Positions 30,772-40,337 of a stretch of DNA of 64,000 bases are shown one piece after another. Made by a program: the position numbers and the translations under genes. The first letter of the stretch is position 1. Every line of letters starts with the position of its first letter. This DNA is from Marinigracilibium pacificum (lineage in GTDB: Bacteria; Bacteroidota; Bacteroidia; Cytophagales; Cyclobacteriaceae). The notes under the pieces were generated by a model. That model saw nothing but the letters and a program-made list of their open reading frames with translations, had not been told where the DNA came from and did not search any database. The stretch is from NCBI RefSeq assembly GCF_012926615.1, contig NZ_JABBNU010000002.1, positions 434,001 to 498,000 on the forward strand, in the 5' to 3' direction.

Positions 30772-32010
30772 TTAAATGCTGGAAATCTCCTGAGGGTAGG
30801 GGATAAGTTGTTTTATTTTGTCTTTGTATTCTTGTTCCGTTTCAAAACATGTTTGACAGTCCTTTATTAATTGATCCTCAGTTTTGTTTTCAATTCCCCC
30901 ATATATTATCTCAATAAATTGACTTTGAAGAGCATCTCTTAGTGGTTTTATTTTATTACTGAAAAGTTGTTTATGCCTAAGCATATACTCCGAAATTTTC
31001 CTGTTTGATTTAAAATATGCTAAGGATTCATTAGCAGATGAAAATATTGGAAAAGCATCGGCATTCTTAGTCAGTATTATTGGTTTAAATACTGAAACGC
31101 ATGGGTTAGGAGAGCTTGTTACCCAAACAATATTAAAGTTCTTGCGGTAGTCAACTACCATGCTTGCGGTAGTCTCTGATTTGACTAAAACTCCTGGATG
31201 AACACATATTGAGTGCATCCCACTTTTAAATTTATTATCCTTACTAATATGAGAACGAAGTATTTCAAAAACATCATGAAGCTGCTTATCACAGTTCTCA
31301 ATTTGATTTTTAGTATAGCTTTGACGGATGTCGCCTTTTGAAAAGAAAGTATAGAACTTATTCTCAATAGATTTTTTCAGATTAATGTCTTGAAAAGCCT
31401 CGCTCGATATAGAATAATCTTCATTAACTGTATAGCAATTACTTATTGAATCGAAATCAGTAACATCCTTTCTGACCCAGTTTTTACCTGAACTCTCAAT
31501 AATTATTGCATTGTCATCATCTTTAATAAGGAAACTGTTATGATAAATAAGTGATCCGGAATAGCTGCCATTACCTCCTTGACCATAGGTTTCGATTAAG
31601 CTAGTGATGATATTTGAAGCTTCATTTGCTGTTGATGAATTGTGTAATGCCAGACGAAGTATGTCCATTCCCAGCAGGCCATCAGTAATTGTTTTTTCTT
31701 TGGAGAAAACAGCTTCATTTCCTATAGAAACTCCTTTTTCGTTGATTCCCATTTCTGCACCCCATATCCATGTTGGTCTTGAGATAATTGCTGAATAGGG
31801 ATGATCAAATGTTTGAAACACTTTTTTGAGAATATCAAGCTGCTTATTATACTTCGGGAGATGCTCAGTGAGAAAATCAGTTTCAAAGTTCGCATTTGCG
31901 TCCTGGATTATTTCAATAATTTGGGGTTCACCAGGATCTCGATCAGAGTTTTTTGCAAAAAAGGAATGTCCGTTTCTATTCTTGCTGAAAAAAGTAAAGG
32001 TATCACACAT
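30772..32010 (-). CDS. C69-family dipeptidase/secernin-like hydrolase
   Basis: 412 residues beginning MCDTFTFFSKNRNGHSFFAK; after removal of Met1, Cys2 is the N-terminal nucleophile of the Ntn-hydrolase fold. NSDRDPGEPQ, WIWGAEMGINEKGVSIGNEA, LLGMDILRLALHNSSTANEA and the late ICVHPGV region match peptidase family C69/secernin. No signal peptide, so the enzyme is cytoplasmic and probably trims dipeptides or acyl-amines. It is preceded and followed by minus-strand genes without overlap. Confidence 0.88.
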   Translation of the reverse strand: MCDTFTFFSKNRNGHSFFAKNSDRDPGEPQIIEIIQDANANFETDFLTEHLPKYNKQLDILKKVFQTFDHPYSAIISRPTWIWGAEMGINEKGVSIGNEAVFSKEKTITDGLLGMDILRLALHNSSTANEASNIITSLIETYGQGGNGSYSGSLIYHNSFLIKDDDNAIIIESSGKNWVRKDVTDFDSISNCYTVNEDYSISSEAFQDINLKKSIENKFYTFFSKGDIRQSYTKNQIENCDKQLHDVFEILRSHISKDNKFKSGMHSICVHPGVLVKSETTASMVVDYRKNFNIVWVTSSPNPCVSVFKPIILTKNADAFPIFSSANESLAYFKSNRKISEYMLRHKQLFSNKIKPLRDALQSQFIEIIYGGIENKTEDQLIKDCQTCFETEQEYKDKIKQLIPYPQEISSI

Positions 32011-32153
32011 CTCAGTTTGTTTTAGTAATCAAAACAATTCTATCAAAATAATACAGTTTTTGTCCTGAGTAAAGTGTTTTGAAATAAATATTATTTATAT
32101 GTGAGGGCACCGTTAAATGAGAGCAATTTGAGCCTTTTAAATTCTTTATTGGG

Positions 32154-32819
32154 TTAGGCTAATGAATTTTTTATAGCACTATTTATTCGTTCTATTTTCT
32201 CTTTGTTATCAATTAATGTTTTTATGTCAGTTTTATAGGTTTTGGTGTGTCTGATGTTTGGTAAGGAAAGTTTTTTGTCTGCCAAAGATTTCGAAATGAG
32301 GAGGTTAGGGTAGTTTAAAATCAAAATTATCTGTTGAGCAAAATCTGTTTTCTGGGCTGAAAAGCCTATTTTATTAGCAGTTCTTTCATTAAGAATATAT
32401 GTAGTACCGATTACTTCAGTATCAATATTTTGTTTATTAGAATCAATCAATTTCAAAAGACCAGTTAAATACTCTGAAAGTATGAAATTTTTCCTCTGTT
32501 CCGGGACATCGCTTTTAAAAACAAAGTAGTAATCAAACAATGTACCACCGTGAATTATTATTTGATTGTTCTTTTCTTCTTCTGAAACCAGTAATAAGGA
32601 TTGATATTTTAATTTTCCAGACTTAATCATTGATGGTACGTCAAAAAACGGAGCAATGATGGAAAGTATTATCCAGATGGCGACAGGTGGAAGAAGGTAA
32701 AGCCTTAAATAGAATGATAGAATTATTATGGGAATTAAAACGCCAATACAAGTTAATGTCAGCTTCAGCTGAAAACGTAATTTTTCTTTATCGGATAATG
32801 TGTAATAAGTGTTTTTCAA
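32154..32819 (-). CDS. Membrane protein of unknown function
   Basis: 221 residues. Two adjacent hydrophobic segments lie near the N-terminus (LTCIGVLIPIIILSFYLRLY and LLPPVAIWIILSIIAPFF), followed by a soluble domain of about 150 residues with HGGTLFDYYFVFKSDVPEQR and FILSEYLTGLLKLIDSNKQN. The end is lysine-rich (KEKIERINSAIKNSLA). I do not recognise a family. It stands between the C69 gene and the alcohol-dehydrogenase-like gene on the same strand. Confidence 0.6.
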   Translation of the reverse strand: MKNTYYTLSDKEKLRFQLKLTLTCIGVLIPIIILSFYLRLYLLPPVAIWIILSIIAPFFDVPSMIKSGKLKYQSLLLVSEEEKNNQIIIHGGTLFDYYFVFKSDVPEQRKNFILSEYLTGLLKLIDSNKQNIDTEVIGTTYILNERTANKIGFSAQKTDFAQQIILILNYPNLLISKSLADKKLSLPNIRHTKTYKTDIKTLIDNKEKIERINSAIKNSLA

Positions 32820-32926
32820 ACCTGGTTGATAGTTTAATAGTATTTAATGGCGAAGATAGAGGTTGATATTTACTATGCAATAGCTCTATTATTAGAAAAA
32901 TATTAAATGTTCTAGATCAAGATTCA

Positions 32927-33886
32927 TCAATCCGGAGTTTCATTCCAGACCATAACAACTTTACCTCTGGTGTGCATCTTTTCTATATAGGCGATTGCCT
33001 GGGGTATTTCTTTGTAATTAAACTCTTTCTCCAGATGTGGTTTTAGCTTTCCATTTTCTATCAGGTTAGCAAGTGTACCAAGGTCTTTTGTATTTGCTGA
33101 TGCAGTAAATACTTTTAGAGGGAATTTGCTAAAGGCAGATTTAGATACCACAGAAATCATTTGATTCATTGTTGTAAAACCAACCATAATACCTCGATTT
33201 CCCATTCGTGAAAAATCTGAAAAATTAAGGTTTCCATGATTGTCAATTACAAGATCATACTTTTTATCAAGGCCGTGGATGTCAACTTTATCATAGGCAA
33301 TGGCATGGTCTGCCCCGATGGACTTTACAAAATCAATATTTTTTGAAGAACAAATTGCTGTGACCTCACCTCCAAAAGCTTTTGCAATCTGAATTGCAAA
33401 ATGTCCCACTCCTCCGGAAGATCCGTTTATAAGAACAGACTCACCTTTTTTAAGTTTGCCATGAGTAATTAAAGCTTGCAAAGCGGTTAGACCTGCAATT
33501 GGAACAGCTGCCATCTCCTTAAAGGTTGCATTAGCAGGCATTTTTGCACAAACATGAGCTGGTGCACAAGCGAACTCTGCGAAGACACCTTCATTTAGCA
33601 TTTCACCGAATACCCGATCTCCAACATTAAATCCGGCTACATTGCTTCCTACTTCTTCAATTACTCCGGCAAAATCAGAACCTGGAATTTTGTGTTTTGG
33701 TTTAAACAGGCCAAAGCTTAACCTGGCAAAGTATGGTGTTCCTCTAATAACATGCCAATCAGCAGGGTTTGCCGAATTAGCTTTAATTCTAATCAGAACC
33801 TGACCATCCTTAACCTTAGGCTTTTCTACTTCACTAAGCTTAAGAACTTCCGGTCCGCCATATTTGGTTTTAGTAAATGCTTTCAT
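32927..33886 (-). CDS. NAD(P)-dependent quinone oxidoreductase/alcohol-dehydrogenase-like protein
   Basis: 319 residues of the MDR superfamily without zinc ligands. KTKYGGPEVLKLSEVEKPKV, NSANPADWHVIRGTPYFARL, IPGSDFAGVIEEVG and the Rossmann GSSGGVGHFAIQIAKAFGGE are characteristic of zeta-crystallin/RTN4IP1-type quinone reductases. It should use NADPH. The substrate is unknown. It is followed by a secreted-protein gene and preceded by a membrane-protein gene. Confidence 0.88.
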   Translation of the reverse strand: MKAFTKTKYGGPEVLKLSEVEKPKVKDGQVLIRIKANSANPADWHVIRGTPYFARLSFGLFKPKHKIPGSDFAGVIEEVGSNVAGFNVGDRVFGEMLNEGVFAEFACAPAHVCAKMPANATFKEMAAVPIAGLTALQALITHGKLKKGESVLINGSSGGVGHFAIQIAKAFGGEVTAICSSKNIDFVKSIGADHAIAYDKVDIHGLDKKYDLVIDNHGNLNFSDFSRMGNRGIMVGFTTMNQMISVVSKSAFSKFPLKVFTASANTKDLGTLANLIENGKLKPHLEKEFNYKEIPQAIAYIEKMHTRGKVVMVWNETPD

Positions 33887-33911
33887 CTTCGGTTTTAGGT
33901 TGAGTTGAGGG

Positions 33912-34574
33912 TTACTGACCTGCGGAGATATAAATCTGGTGATTATATTTTGGCGATGTTATTTTAATGGTTTTTTCTTGCCTGTTTTGTAGCGTTATTT
34001 TTAAACCTTTTTCGAAAAAGGACTCACTTTCTGTTTTGTAAATTGATTGATCACCATTTTCACAATTCTCATACTCCTTTGAGACGTTTATTTTACCTGT
34101 AGAAAGGTTGAAATCCACTGATTCCCAATATTCACAAAGCTTTCCACCAAAGCTGGTATAGCCAATCAAATAAAATTCTCCATTTTGATATCTGTATTTA
34201 TCAGTAAAGCCCCATTTCCAGCTAGAGCCACCATTTTGGTTAATTAATAAAATTCCTTTTTCAATTTCCATGCTTCCATAGGGATCACCCATCATTCCGC
34301 CATCACGACTACTGTACAATGCCAGTTTTGACCTTTTCCAGATTGTCCATTCCTTACCTGAAGTTTTATAGATGATTAATTCTCTGGGAACACTTTCAAA
34401 ATCTACTTCTTCTTGTGTGTTGTAGGCTACAACTAATTCTTTGATACCATCTTTATCCAGATCTCCTGAAACTGAATCAACAAGTATATAACAATCAGGT
34501 TTAGTGAAGTCCTGAGCTGATAGAAAATAGTAAGAAGAAATTAATAATAGATTTAAAAGGATTACTCTGATCAT
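33912..34574 (-). CDS. Secreted protein of unknown function with FG-GAP-like acidic repeat
   Basis: 220 residues. The signal peptide is ILLNLLLISSYYFLSAQ. The segment SVSGDLDKDGIKELVVAYNT has the D-x-D-x-D-G calcium-loop form of FG-GAP/VCBS repeats, here single. Later SSRDGGMMGDPYGSMEIEKG and INQNGGSSWKWGFTDKYRYQ are conserved-looking turns. The family is not recognised further. It lies 25 bp upstream of the quinone-reductase gene. Confidence 0.6.
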   Translation of the reverse strand: MIRVILLNLLLISSYYFLSAQDFTKPDCYILVDSVSGDLDKDGIKELVVAYNTQEEVDFESVPRELIIYKTSGKEWTIWKRSKLALYSSRDGGMMGDPYGSMEIEKGILLINQNGGSSWKWGFTDKYRYQNGEFYLIGYTSFGGKLCEYWESVDFNLSTGKINVSKEYENCENGDQSIYKTESESFFEKGLKITLQNRQEKTIKITSPKYNHQIYISAGQ

Positions 34575-34639
34575 TGTAATTGAAATTGAAAAAGTACTTC
34601 CTTAAAGCTATTGATATTCTATTGATTTACAATTAATAA

Positions 34640-34676
34640 GGGATTCTAAATTTTAACATCTAAAAATTAGAATCCC
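34640..34676 (-). terminator. Hairpin after the TPR gene
   Basis: GGGATTCTAA (34640-34649) pairs perfectly with TTAGAATCCC (34667-34676), and TTTT pairs with AAAA inside, giving a stem of about 14 bp. It lies 35 bp after the stop of the TPR gene. The trailing T-run on the minus strand is weak (CTTATTAA), so efficiency is uncertain. Confidence 0.6.
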
Positions 34677-34710
34677 TTTTCTTAATCCTATTTTGGAATA
34701 TAAATGTGGT

Positions 34711-35349
34711 TTAATTACCACATTGTTGATAAGCATTGATGGCCTGACCTTTACCCCAGGTTGGAGCAATTTCATTTTCATTTTTATAAGTGTCAAATTT
34801 TTCAATTGAAGACTTTATTGTTTTACAAGCATCTTCAGTACCGGTACCCATAAATTGAGCAGTGCCATACATCATCTGTCCCAACATAAGTAATGCTCTG
34901 GGATTATCTGGGTCTGCCTTTAGTGCCTGATTATATTTTTGCATAGCCATGCCAGAATATTTTGGTCCGCGAGAAGCCGGGTCTATTGAAAGCTTTGCTG
35001 TATAAATAAAGCCCTGAAGAGTTAATAACTCAACATGATCTGGCGCTATTATTATGGCTTTATCAAGGTGCTTTTGGGCCAAGTCTACTAACTGGTCTTT
35101 CTTGTTATTATTCGATTCATTAAACGAATTTAATGTGTAGGCAAATGCGATATAATATTCAGGTTCCCAACGATCCGGCTCAGCTTCTGCAATGCGTGAC
35201 AGGTTATTAATTGCTATTTGGTAGCTTTCGGTTGAATTTGCCGAGTAAACAAGCTCTATGTTCTTTTTCATTGCTTCCTCGAAGTTATTCTTAGCAAAGG
35301 AAGAAAAAAACAGGATTGTCAATAGTGATGCTGCGATTAATTTTTTCAT
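34711..35349 (-). CDS. Secreted TPR-like protein, partner of the TonB receptor
   Basis: 212 residues from the ATG at 35349, chosen because MKKLIAASLLTILFFSSFAK is a signal peptide; a longer frame would overlap the receptor gene. Helical repeats resemble TPRs: YQIAINNLSRIAEAEPDRWE, IAFAYTLNSF, AQKHLDKAIIIAPDHVELLT, AMQKYNQALKADPDNPRALL. A Cys pair (ACKTIKSS, NAYQQCGN) lies at the end. It follows the receptor gene by 13 bp, so it is probably translated from the same transcript and may assist the receptor in the periplasm. Confidence 0.8.
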   Translation of the reverse strand: MKKLIAASLLTILFFSSFAKNNFEEAMKKNIELVYSANSTESYQIAINNLSRIAEAEPDRWEPEYYIAFAYTLNSFNESNNNKKDQLVDLAQKHLDKAIIIAPDHVELLTLQGFIYTAKLSIDPASRGPKYSGMAMQKYNQALKADPDNPRALLMLGQMMYGTAQFMGTGTEDACKTIKSSIEKFDTYKNENEIAPTWGKGQAINAYQQCGN

Positions 35350-35362
35350 GATAGTTTGAATT

Positions 35363-37528
35363 TTAAAGGTTTGGAAGTTCATTTAATGTTTTATTCTTAG
35401 ATAAAGTGATAAAGACACCCAGAAAGACAAATCGTGGAGCCATTGGTGTAATAGCTCGGCTATTGTATTGACCATTTTCGTTGAGCTTATCACTGTATTC
35501 GTAGCCAAAAATGTTTTTGGTGCCCAGTACATTAGTGACTGATCCGTGGATGATAATATTAGATTTCCACAGGTAACTGAAGTTCATACTTAAGTCATGA
35601 TATGCTCTGGTTTTACCTGAATTAAATCCATTTGAGTTTGGATCATTATAAGGGCGGCCACTGGCAAAACTGTAAGACATACCCACCTGGGTTTTGATTT
35701 TGTCAATAAAATGTTTGTAAACAATTGAGAAGTTGTGCTTCGAAGCAAAGGTTGGTGTTGCCTTGTATGGGAAGTTTAAATAGTTTCTTTCTGTATCGAG
35801 ATATGAATATGAAATCCAGTAATCAACATTATCGAAAGTTTTATTATCTCTCCAGAATAAATCAAAACCTGATGCATATCCATTTCCCTGGTTATTGATT
35901 ACTTCAGAGTCAATATTGTTTTGATCGAATTTTACCAGGTCAGAATAATCCTTGTAATATGCTTCTGCTCTAAGAATTCTACCTTCTTTTTGCCATTGAT
36001 AATTAACCAGATAGTGATTGGCTCTCTCAACTTTCAGGTTGGGATTTATTTTCAACCATTGATTCTCTGCCGACTGATGAAACTGACCGAAGGCCAATGA
36101 AAGTTGACTATTGTCACTTGTTTTATAGGCAAGAGATAGTCTAGGGGCAATTAGCTGGTCGTTATTCAAGTTATTATGCTCAAAACGAAGTCCTGCTTTG
36201 GTGACAAAATTATTAGAAGCATAAAACTCAGCTTCTGCAAAACCAGCTACTATTGTTTCTTCAAAGGTTAATGGCTCAATTTGATGCCCGGATTTTAAAT
36301 CAATATTCTGCTGAAATTGTCTCTTAAAAACTTCTACTCCGAAATTAATTCCTACCTGATCATTTGGGTCAAAACCAAGGGCTGTTTTGAAGTGATACCC
36401 ATCTTCTTTTTCATTTACAGTTAGGGTATCCTGACCAATTTTATCTTGGTTAAAAGTATATGATAATCCACTACGAACACTCCATTTTTTACTGATAATA
36501 TCTTTGTAGGAAGCATTGATATACCGGTATTTGTTGTCTATGGCATATTTATGTAGAATATCCGGATTATCGATGTCGGAAATCTGACTAATCAGCGAAG
36601 ACTGATTAATGTTGCCATATAGTTTTAAAGTCCCATTATCATTAATCTGCTGGCGGAAGGCAAAGTTTGCTTCAAGGGCTTCAGGAGCCTTATCCATGAC
36701 GAATTTTTGTTCAACAAGCTTAAAATAAGGAGTTAGATTTGTATACTGGATCTTTCCTGCAACTGAGTTTTTATCCCAAACTTTAGTGCCTCCTGCACTT
36801 AGACCAACTGACATAATACCCAAATCCAGGCGGTCATGATTTGGTATATCTTTAGTGTTAAGAATTAATGCTGATGATAAAGCCTGACCGTATTCTGCTG
36901 AGTAACCACCTGTGCTGAAGCTTGCTCCTTTAAACATCATTGGTGAAAACCTGCCACGACCAGGAGTGTTTGGAATAGATGAATTGTACGCATTTAAAAC
37001 CTGCATGCCATCTATAAATGTTTTGGTTTCATGACCGCTACCTCCACGCACAAAGAGCCTACCTTGTTCTCCAACGGTTTGAGTCCCAGGTAAAGTATTT
37101 AAGGCTCCGGCAATATCGGCAGTAGCTCCGGCAGTTGTAACAATATCGAGGGGTTTTAAAACTTCCTGTTTTGCTTCATCATCGGCGGTAAATGACCCGG
37201 CTGAAATCACTACAGCTTTAAGTTCATTGATAGATTCTGTCAAGACAAACTGAAAAGGAGAAGGAGATTTGTCTAGTTTTATTGGTTGATTCAAGGTTTT
37301 GAAACCAATAAATGCTACCACCAGAATTTGATCGCCAGAATTATCAGTTGTGAATTTGAAATACCCATTTTCATCTGTTGAAGCACCGTCATAAGTTCCC
37401 TTCAAATAGACATTAGCTCCAATAATTGAATCTCCGGTTTTATCTTTAACATAACCAGTGATTGTAATTTGAGCTTGAGCTATTTCAAAAGTGAATATTA
37501 TAAGGATGAGGTAAAGCAGTGACTTCAT
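35363..37528 (-). CDS. TonB-dependent receptor with carboxypeptidase-regulatory N-domain
   Basis: 721 residues. Signal peptide, then a CarboxypepD_reg-like domain (ITITGYVKDKTGDSIIGANV, YLKGTYDGASTDENGYFKFT) to about residue 100. The plug follows (LVTTAGATADIAGALNTLPG, GEQGRLFVRGGSGHETKTFI, DGMQVLNAYNSSIPN). A beta-barrel fills 230-721, ending RAITPMAPRFVFLGVFITLS. It is shorter than SusC-type receptors (about 1000), so it is a stand-alone importer or signalling receptor. The TPR gene lies 13 bp downstream. No TonB box is seen at the usual site, as is common for carboxypeptidase-domain receptors. Confidence 0.9.
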   Translation of the reverse strand: MKSLLYLILIIFTFEIAQAQITITGYVKDKTGDSIIGANVYLKGTYDGASTDENGYFKFTTDNSGDQILVVAFIGFKTLNQPIKLDKSPSPFQFVLTESINELKAVVISAGSFTADDEAKQEVLKPLDIVTTAGATADIAGALNTLPGTQTVGEQGRLFVRGGSGHETKTFIDGMQVLNAYNSSIPNTPGRGRFSPMMFKGASFSTGGYSAEYGQALSSALILNTKDIPNHDRLDLGIMSVGLSAGGTKVWDKNSVAGKIQYTNLTPYFKLVEQKFVMDKAPEALEANFAFRQQINDNGTLKLYGNINQSSLISQISDIDNPDILHKYAIDNKYRYINASYKDIISKKWSVRSGLSYTFNQDKIGQDTLTVNEKEDGYHFKTALGFDPNDQVGINFGVEVFKRQFQQNIDLKSGHQIEPLTFEETIVAGFAEAEFYASNNFVTKAGLRFEHNNLNNDQLIAPRLSLAYKTSDNSQLSLAFGQFHQSAENQWLKINPNLKVERANHYLVNYQWQKEGRILRAEAYYKDYSDLVKFDQNNIDSEVINNQGNGYASGFDLFWRDNKTFDNVDYWISYSYLDTERNYLNFPYKATPTFASKHNFSIVYKHFIDKIKTQVGMSYSFASGRPYNDPNSNGFNSGKTRAYHDLSMNFSYLWKSNIIIHGSVTNVLGTKNIFGYEYSDKLNENGQYNSRAITPMAPRFVFLGVFITLSKNKTLNELPNL

Positions 37529-37672
37529 GATCTTTTTTTTTGATAAAAGTCATAAAGATGAGCCTTCAAAGAAAAATTGTTTTGCCGAACCGTCAGATTA
37601 GATGGATGAGTTGTAATTTAAGAGGGATAGTAATTATTAGACCTGGTTAAATGTTTTATTATTGATAAATAA

Positions 37673-38140
37673 TTAGAGTTCTTTCTCCAGAATAATCAAA
37701 TGTTTACACTGGATACCATTTTCGAATATAGGCTCCTCATAATTATCTGTGAAATAGTTTTTTTTAATTCTGTCAATTTCAAATCCTGCTTTTTGATAAA
37801 TGTTAAGCTGCCTGAAACTAGAGTTACCGGTTCCGATAACCAACTTTTTATATCCGGACTCTCGGCTTATTTTTTCGGAATAAGCAAGTAAGGCATTTCC
37901 AATTCCTTTTCCCTGTTGTGATTCATGGACAGCAATATTTTTGATTTCTAAAGTTTCTGGGTTTATTGTATTGAGAACTAACACTCCAACAATTTCAGAG
38001 TTTAGCTGAGCAATATGGCATGATCCGGGTTTTAAATATGAGTTGATTAACTCAATTGAAGGGTCAGCCGTTAGAAGCAATTCCATTGGAGCTTTTTCTT
38101 CTTGAGTTAATTGGCTTATATGTAGTTTTGGGAGGTTCAA
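37673..38140 (-). CDS. GNAT-family N-acetyltransferase
   Basis: 155 residues starting at TTG, 3 bp after the previous stop codon. No ATG is available before residue 18 and the start NLPKLHISQLTQEEKAPMEL is needed for the fold. The acetyl-CoA loop is VHESQQGKGIGNALLAYSEK and the C-terminal beta-bulge is TGNSSFRQLNIYQKAGFEID. Substrate unknown. It is coupled to the TPR-like gene upstream, in a run of genes from 40261 down to 37673. Confidence 0.85.
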   Translation of the reverse strand: MNLPKLHISQLTQEEKAPMELLLTADPSIELINSYLKPGSCHIAQLNSEIVGVLVLNTINPETLEIKNIAVHESQQGKGIGNALLAYSEKISRESGYKKLVIGTGNSSFRQLNIYQKAGFEIDRIKKNYFTDNYEEPIFENGIQCKHLIILEKEL

Positions 38141-38143
38141 AGA

Positions 38144-38857
38144 TTATAATTTGGATTTTAACTTTACTAGTTTTTCATTAGCCAGGTTTTTGTAGAATTC
38201 AATAGGGCAATTCCTTTTGTATTCTTCATACAATTCAATTGATGCGGCAATATCCTTGGTATTTGTAAGGATTATTTCTGAATATTTTCTATTCCATGTC
38301 CCGTTTATAATATGAATTTCATTTATTGCTTCTATTGGACTATTAACATTGATATTCATCCCAAATTGATTGATTACATCCAAGATAAATTTAATGAAAT
38401 CATCATCAAATTTGGTTTTAGAATCAGTCACAAGACCAGCATATTCAGTTAATAAATGAAGCTTTTCAAATGGGGATTTAGATTTGTCGATGTTATTAAA
38501 AGCTATAGAACTCCAATGAAACCCTTTCTCATAATTCGAGGTTAATCTATTACACTTTATTAATAGGTTTAATGTAAGGAAGAATAAAGATATGTCTTCT
38601 TCAGGATTTAATAGATCTATTACTTTTTCGAAGTGGGTAATTGCTTTTTGGTAATCCCCGACCTCCCAATAGCAGAAGCCAATTTGGTTGTTTAATTTAA
38701 CTTGAAATACATCATCGTCAAATGAACTTCTTACTATGTCAGCTTCATGAATTATTAGCCTGATTTTATCTTCAACTTTTGTAATTGATATATCTTGATA
38801 AAGCTTGAGAGTTGTTTCCTTTGATAATAGGTCCTTTGAGTATCGATGAACATTCAT
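38144..38857 (-). CDS. TPR-like protein of unknown function
   Basis: 237 residues. Helical repeat character: VKLNNQIGFCYWEVGDYQKA, ITHFEKVIDLLN (a consensus TPR), LFFLTLNLLIKCNRLTSNYE and KGFHWSSIAFNNI. The final IAASIELYEEYKRNCPIEFY is another helix pair. No signal peptide, so it is cytoplasmic. It overlaps nothing but lies 1 bp after the HAD gene and 3 bp before the GNAT gene, so all three are co-transcribed. Confidence 0.75.
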   Translation of the reverse strand: MNVHRYSKDLLSKETTLKLYQDISITKVEDKIRLIIHEADIVRSSFDDDVFQVKLNNQIGFCYWEVGDYQKAITHFEKVIDLLNPEEDISLFFLTLNLLIKCNRLTSNYEKGFHWSSIAFNNIDKSKSPFEKLHLLTEYAGLVTDSKTKFDDDFIKFILDVINQFGMNINVNSPIEAINEIHIINGTWNRKYSEIILTNTKDIAASIELYEEYKRNCPIEFYKNLANEKLVKLKSKL

Positions 38858-38858
38858 A

Positions 38859-39548
38859 TTACTTAAGATAATTTAAAACTTCAGTAATATTTGAAACCTG
38901 GATAATTTTAGGATCATTTATCTTTTGAGTGATCTGTTCATGTGCCCAGGTTGTATGGTAGGGAACATGGATAGCATTTCCACCTAATTCTAAAACCGGG
39001 ATAACATCAGATTTTATGGAATTGCCTATCATTAAGAAGTTTTTAGGATTGCAATCGAGATGCTGAATGAGTTTTTGGTAATCACCTTTCTTTTTATTGC
39101 TCATAATCTCGATGTGATGGAAGTATTTTTCCAATCCTGAATTGAGCAACTTTCTTTCCTGGTCGAGTAAGTCTCCCTTGGTTGCCATGACCAGTCGGTA
39201 ATCACCGTTTAACTTTTTTAGAGCATCTTCAACACCATCGAGCAATTCAATGGGCTTATTTAGCAACTCTTTACCAAGACTAATGACTTTGTTGACAAGC
39301 TTAATATCGGCTTTGTTGTCTGTGATATTAGTTAGCGTTTCAATCATACAAAGCACAAAGCCCTTTACACCATAACCATATAGCGGAAGGTTATTCATTT
39401 CGGTTTTAAATAACTCTTGTGAAACAGTATGGTGAGGTAAATAATCTTCAAGTAAGGCACAAAATTTATGTTCTGTTTCTTGAAAATAGGGTTCATTTAC
39501 CCAAAGTGTATCATCTGCATCGAAAGCTATTATTTTAATGTCGTGCAT
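38859..39548 (-). CDS. HAD-superfamily hydrolase
   Basis: 229 residues. The HAD motifs are IIAFDADDTLWVNEPYFQ (nucleophile Asp and Asp+2), VMATKGDLLDQE (motif II threonine), KKGDYQKLIQHL (lysine) and FLMIGNSIKSDVIPVLELGG (acidic motif IV). The helical cap lies between motifs I and II, as in YjjG/phosphatase subfamily members. It should remove phosphate from a small metabolite. It is the first gene of the HAD-TPR-GNAT run; the gene at 39557 is 8 bp upstream. Confidence 0.9.
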   Translation of the reverse strand: MHDIKIIAFDADDTLWVNEPYFQETEHKFCALLEDYLPHHTVSQELFKTEMNNLPLYGYGVKGFVLCMIETLTNITDNKADIKLVNKVISLGKELLNKPIELLDGVEDALKKLNGDYRLVMATKGDLLDQERKLLNSGLEKYFHHIEIMSNKKKGDYQKLIQHLDCNPKNFLMIGNSIKSDVIPVLELGGNAIHVPYHTTWAHEQITQKINDPKIIQVSNITEVLNYLK

Positions 39549-39556
39549 AGCTGAAA

Positions 39557-40261
39557 TTATATTTTCTCCTTAGAAAGTTCTTCAATTTCAGGTAATTCTA
39601 ATAGTGTTTTTCTAAGTGAAGATACATTATCACCTGGTGTAATGATTTTGGTGTAATGAAGTTTAATGAATCTCTTATCCTTGCGTGAAAGGTTCTTATT
39701 TGAAGATAAAAAAAACGGATAAAAAATACTGTACTCGTCTTTTATTTCTCCAACTAATCCCAATCCATTTAAAAGAGCTTTTTTCAGTATAAATTCACGT
39801 TTATCAGGAGTGTGATTTTTTGAGGGAACAATACAATGACTATATGTTTTTAGGCTATGGTTTTTATTATAAGTGTACCAATGCCATTGACCAAAATTAT
39901 GTCTTATATCTATTGAAAATTTAGCTTTTTCTATTTTTTGATAATCTTCGAACTGTCCTATATATATTAGGATTTGATAATCATTTTGTTCAGTTCTGTT
40001 AAGGGAGATTCCGGTAATTTGACTAATCTCGGAAATGAAATTATCCCATCTTTTTTTATTGACAAAATTTTGGTCTCCGACAATTTTATACTTTAAGGAT
40101 TTAATATTTGCATCCCACTTTGTTACAGGGCCATATTTTCCATTAATATTATCAGAAGCGCAATTTAAATATTCATCAATAAACTTTACTGTTCTTTTAT
40201 CTTGAGCGGGAGTCTTGACACAGAATATTGTTAGTAATAGAAATATTACTTTTGATCTCAT
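39557..40261 (-). CDS. Secreted DUF2927-like protein
   Basis: 234 residues with a signal peptide (VIFLLLTIFCVKTPAQ). The middle KFSIDIRHNFGQWHWYTYNK, and the end LLNGLGLVGEIKDEYSIFYP with LSRKDKRFIKLHYTKIITPG resemble DUF2927, a family of predicted secreted zinc-peptidase-like proteins where L-S-x-x-D-K/R-x-x-I-x-L-Y/H is conserved. The catalytic HExxH is not seen, so this is a weak match and activity is doubtful. Confidence 0.55.
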   Translation of the reverse strand: MRSKVIFLLLTIFCVKTPAQDKRTVKFIDEYLNCASDNINGKYGPVTKWDANIKSLKYKIVGDQNFVNKKRWDNFISEISQITGISLNRTEQNDYQILIYIGQFEDYQKIEKAKFSIDIRHNFGQWHWYTYNKNHSLKTYSHCIVPSKNHTPDKREFILKKALLNGLGLVGEIKDEYSIFYPFFLSSNKNLSRKDKRFIKLHYTKIITPGDNVSSLRKTLLELPEIEELSKEKI

Positions 40262-40337
40262 TTTTTTCTATAGTTGATAAATAAAATAAATAATCGACTT
40301 GAAGTAATTCGGGATTTTTTTGAAAAACTAATTTGGT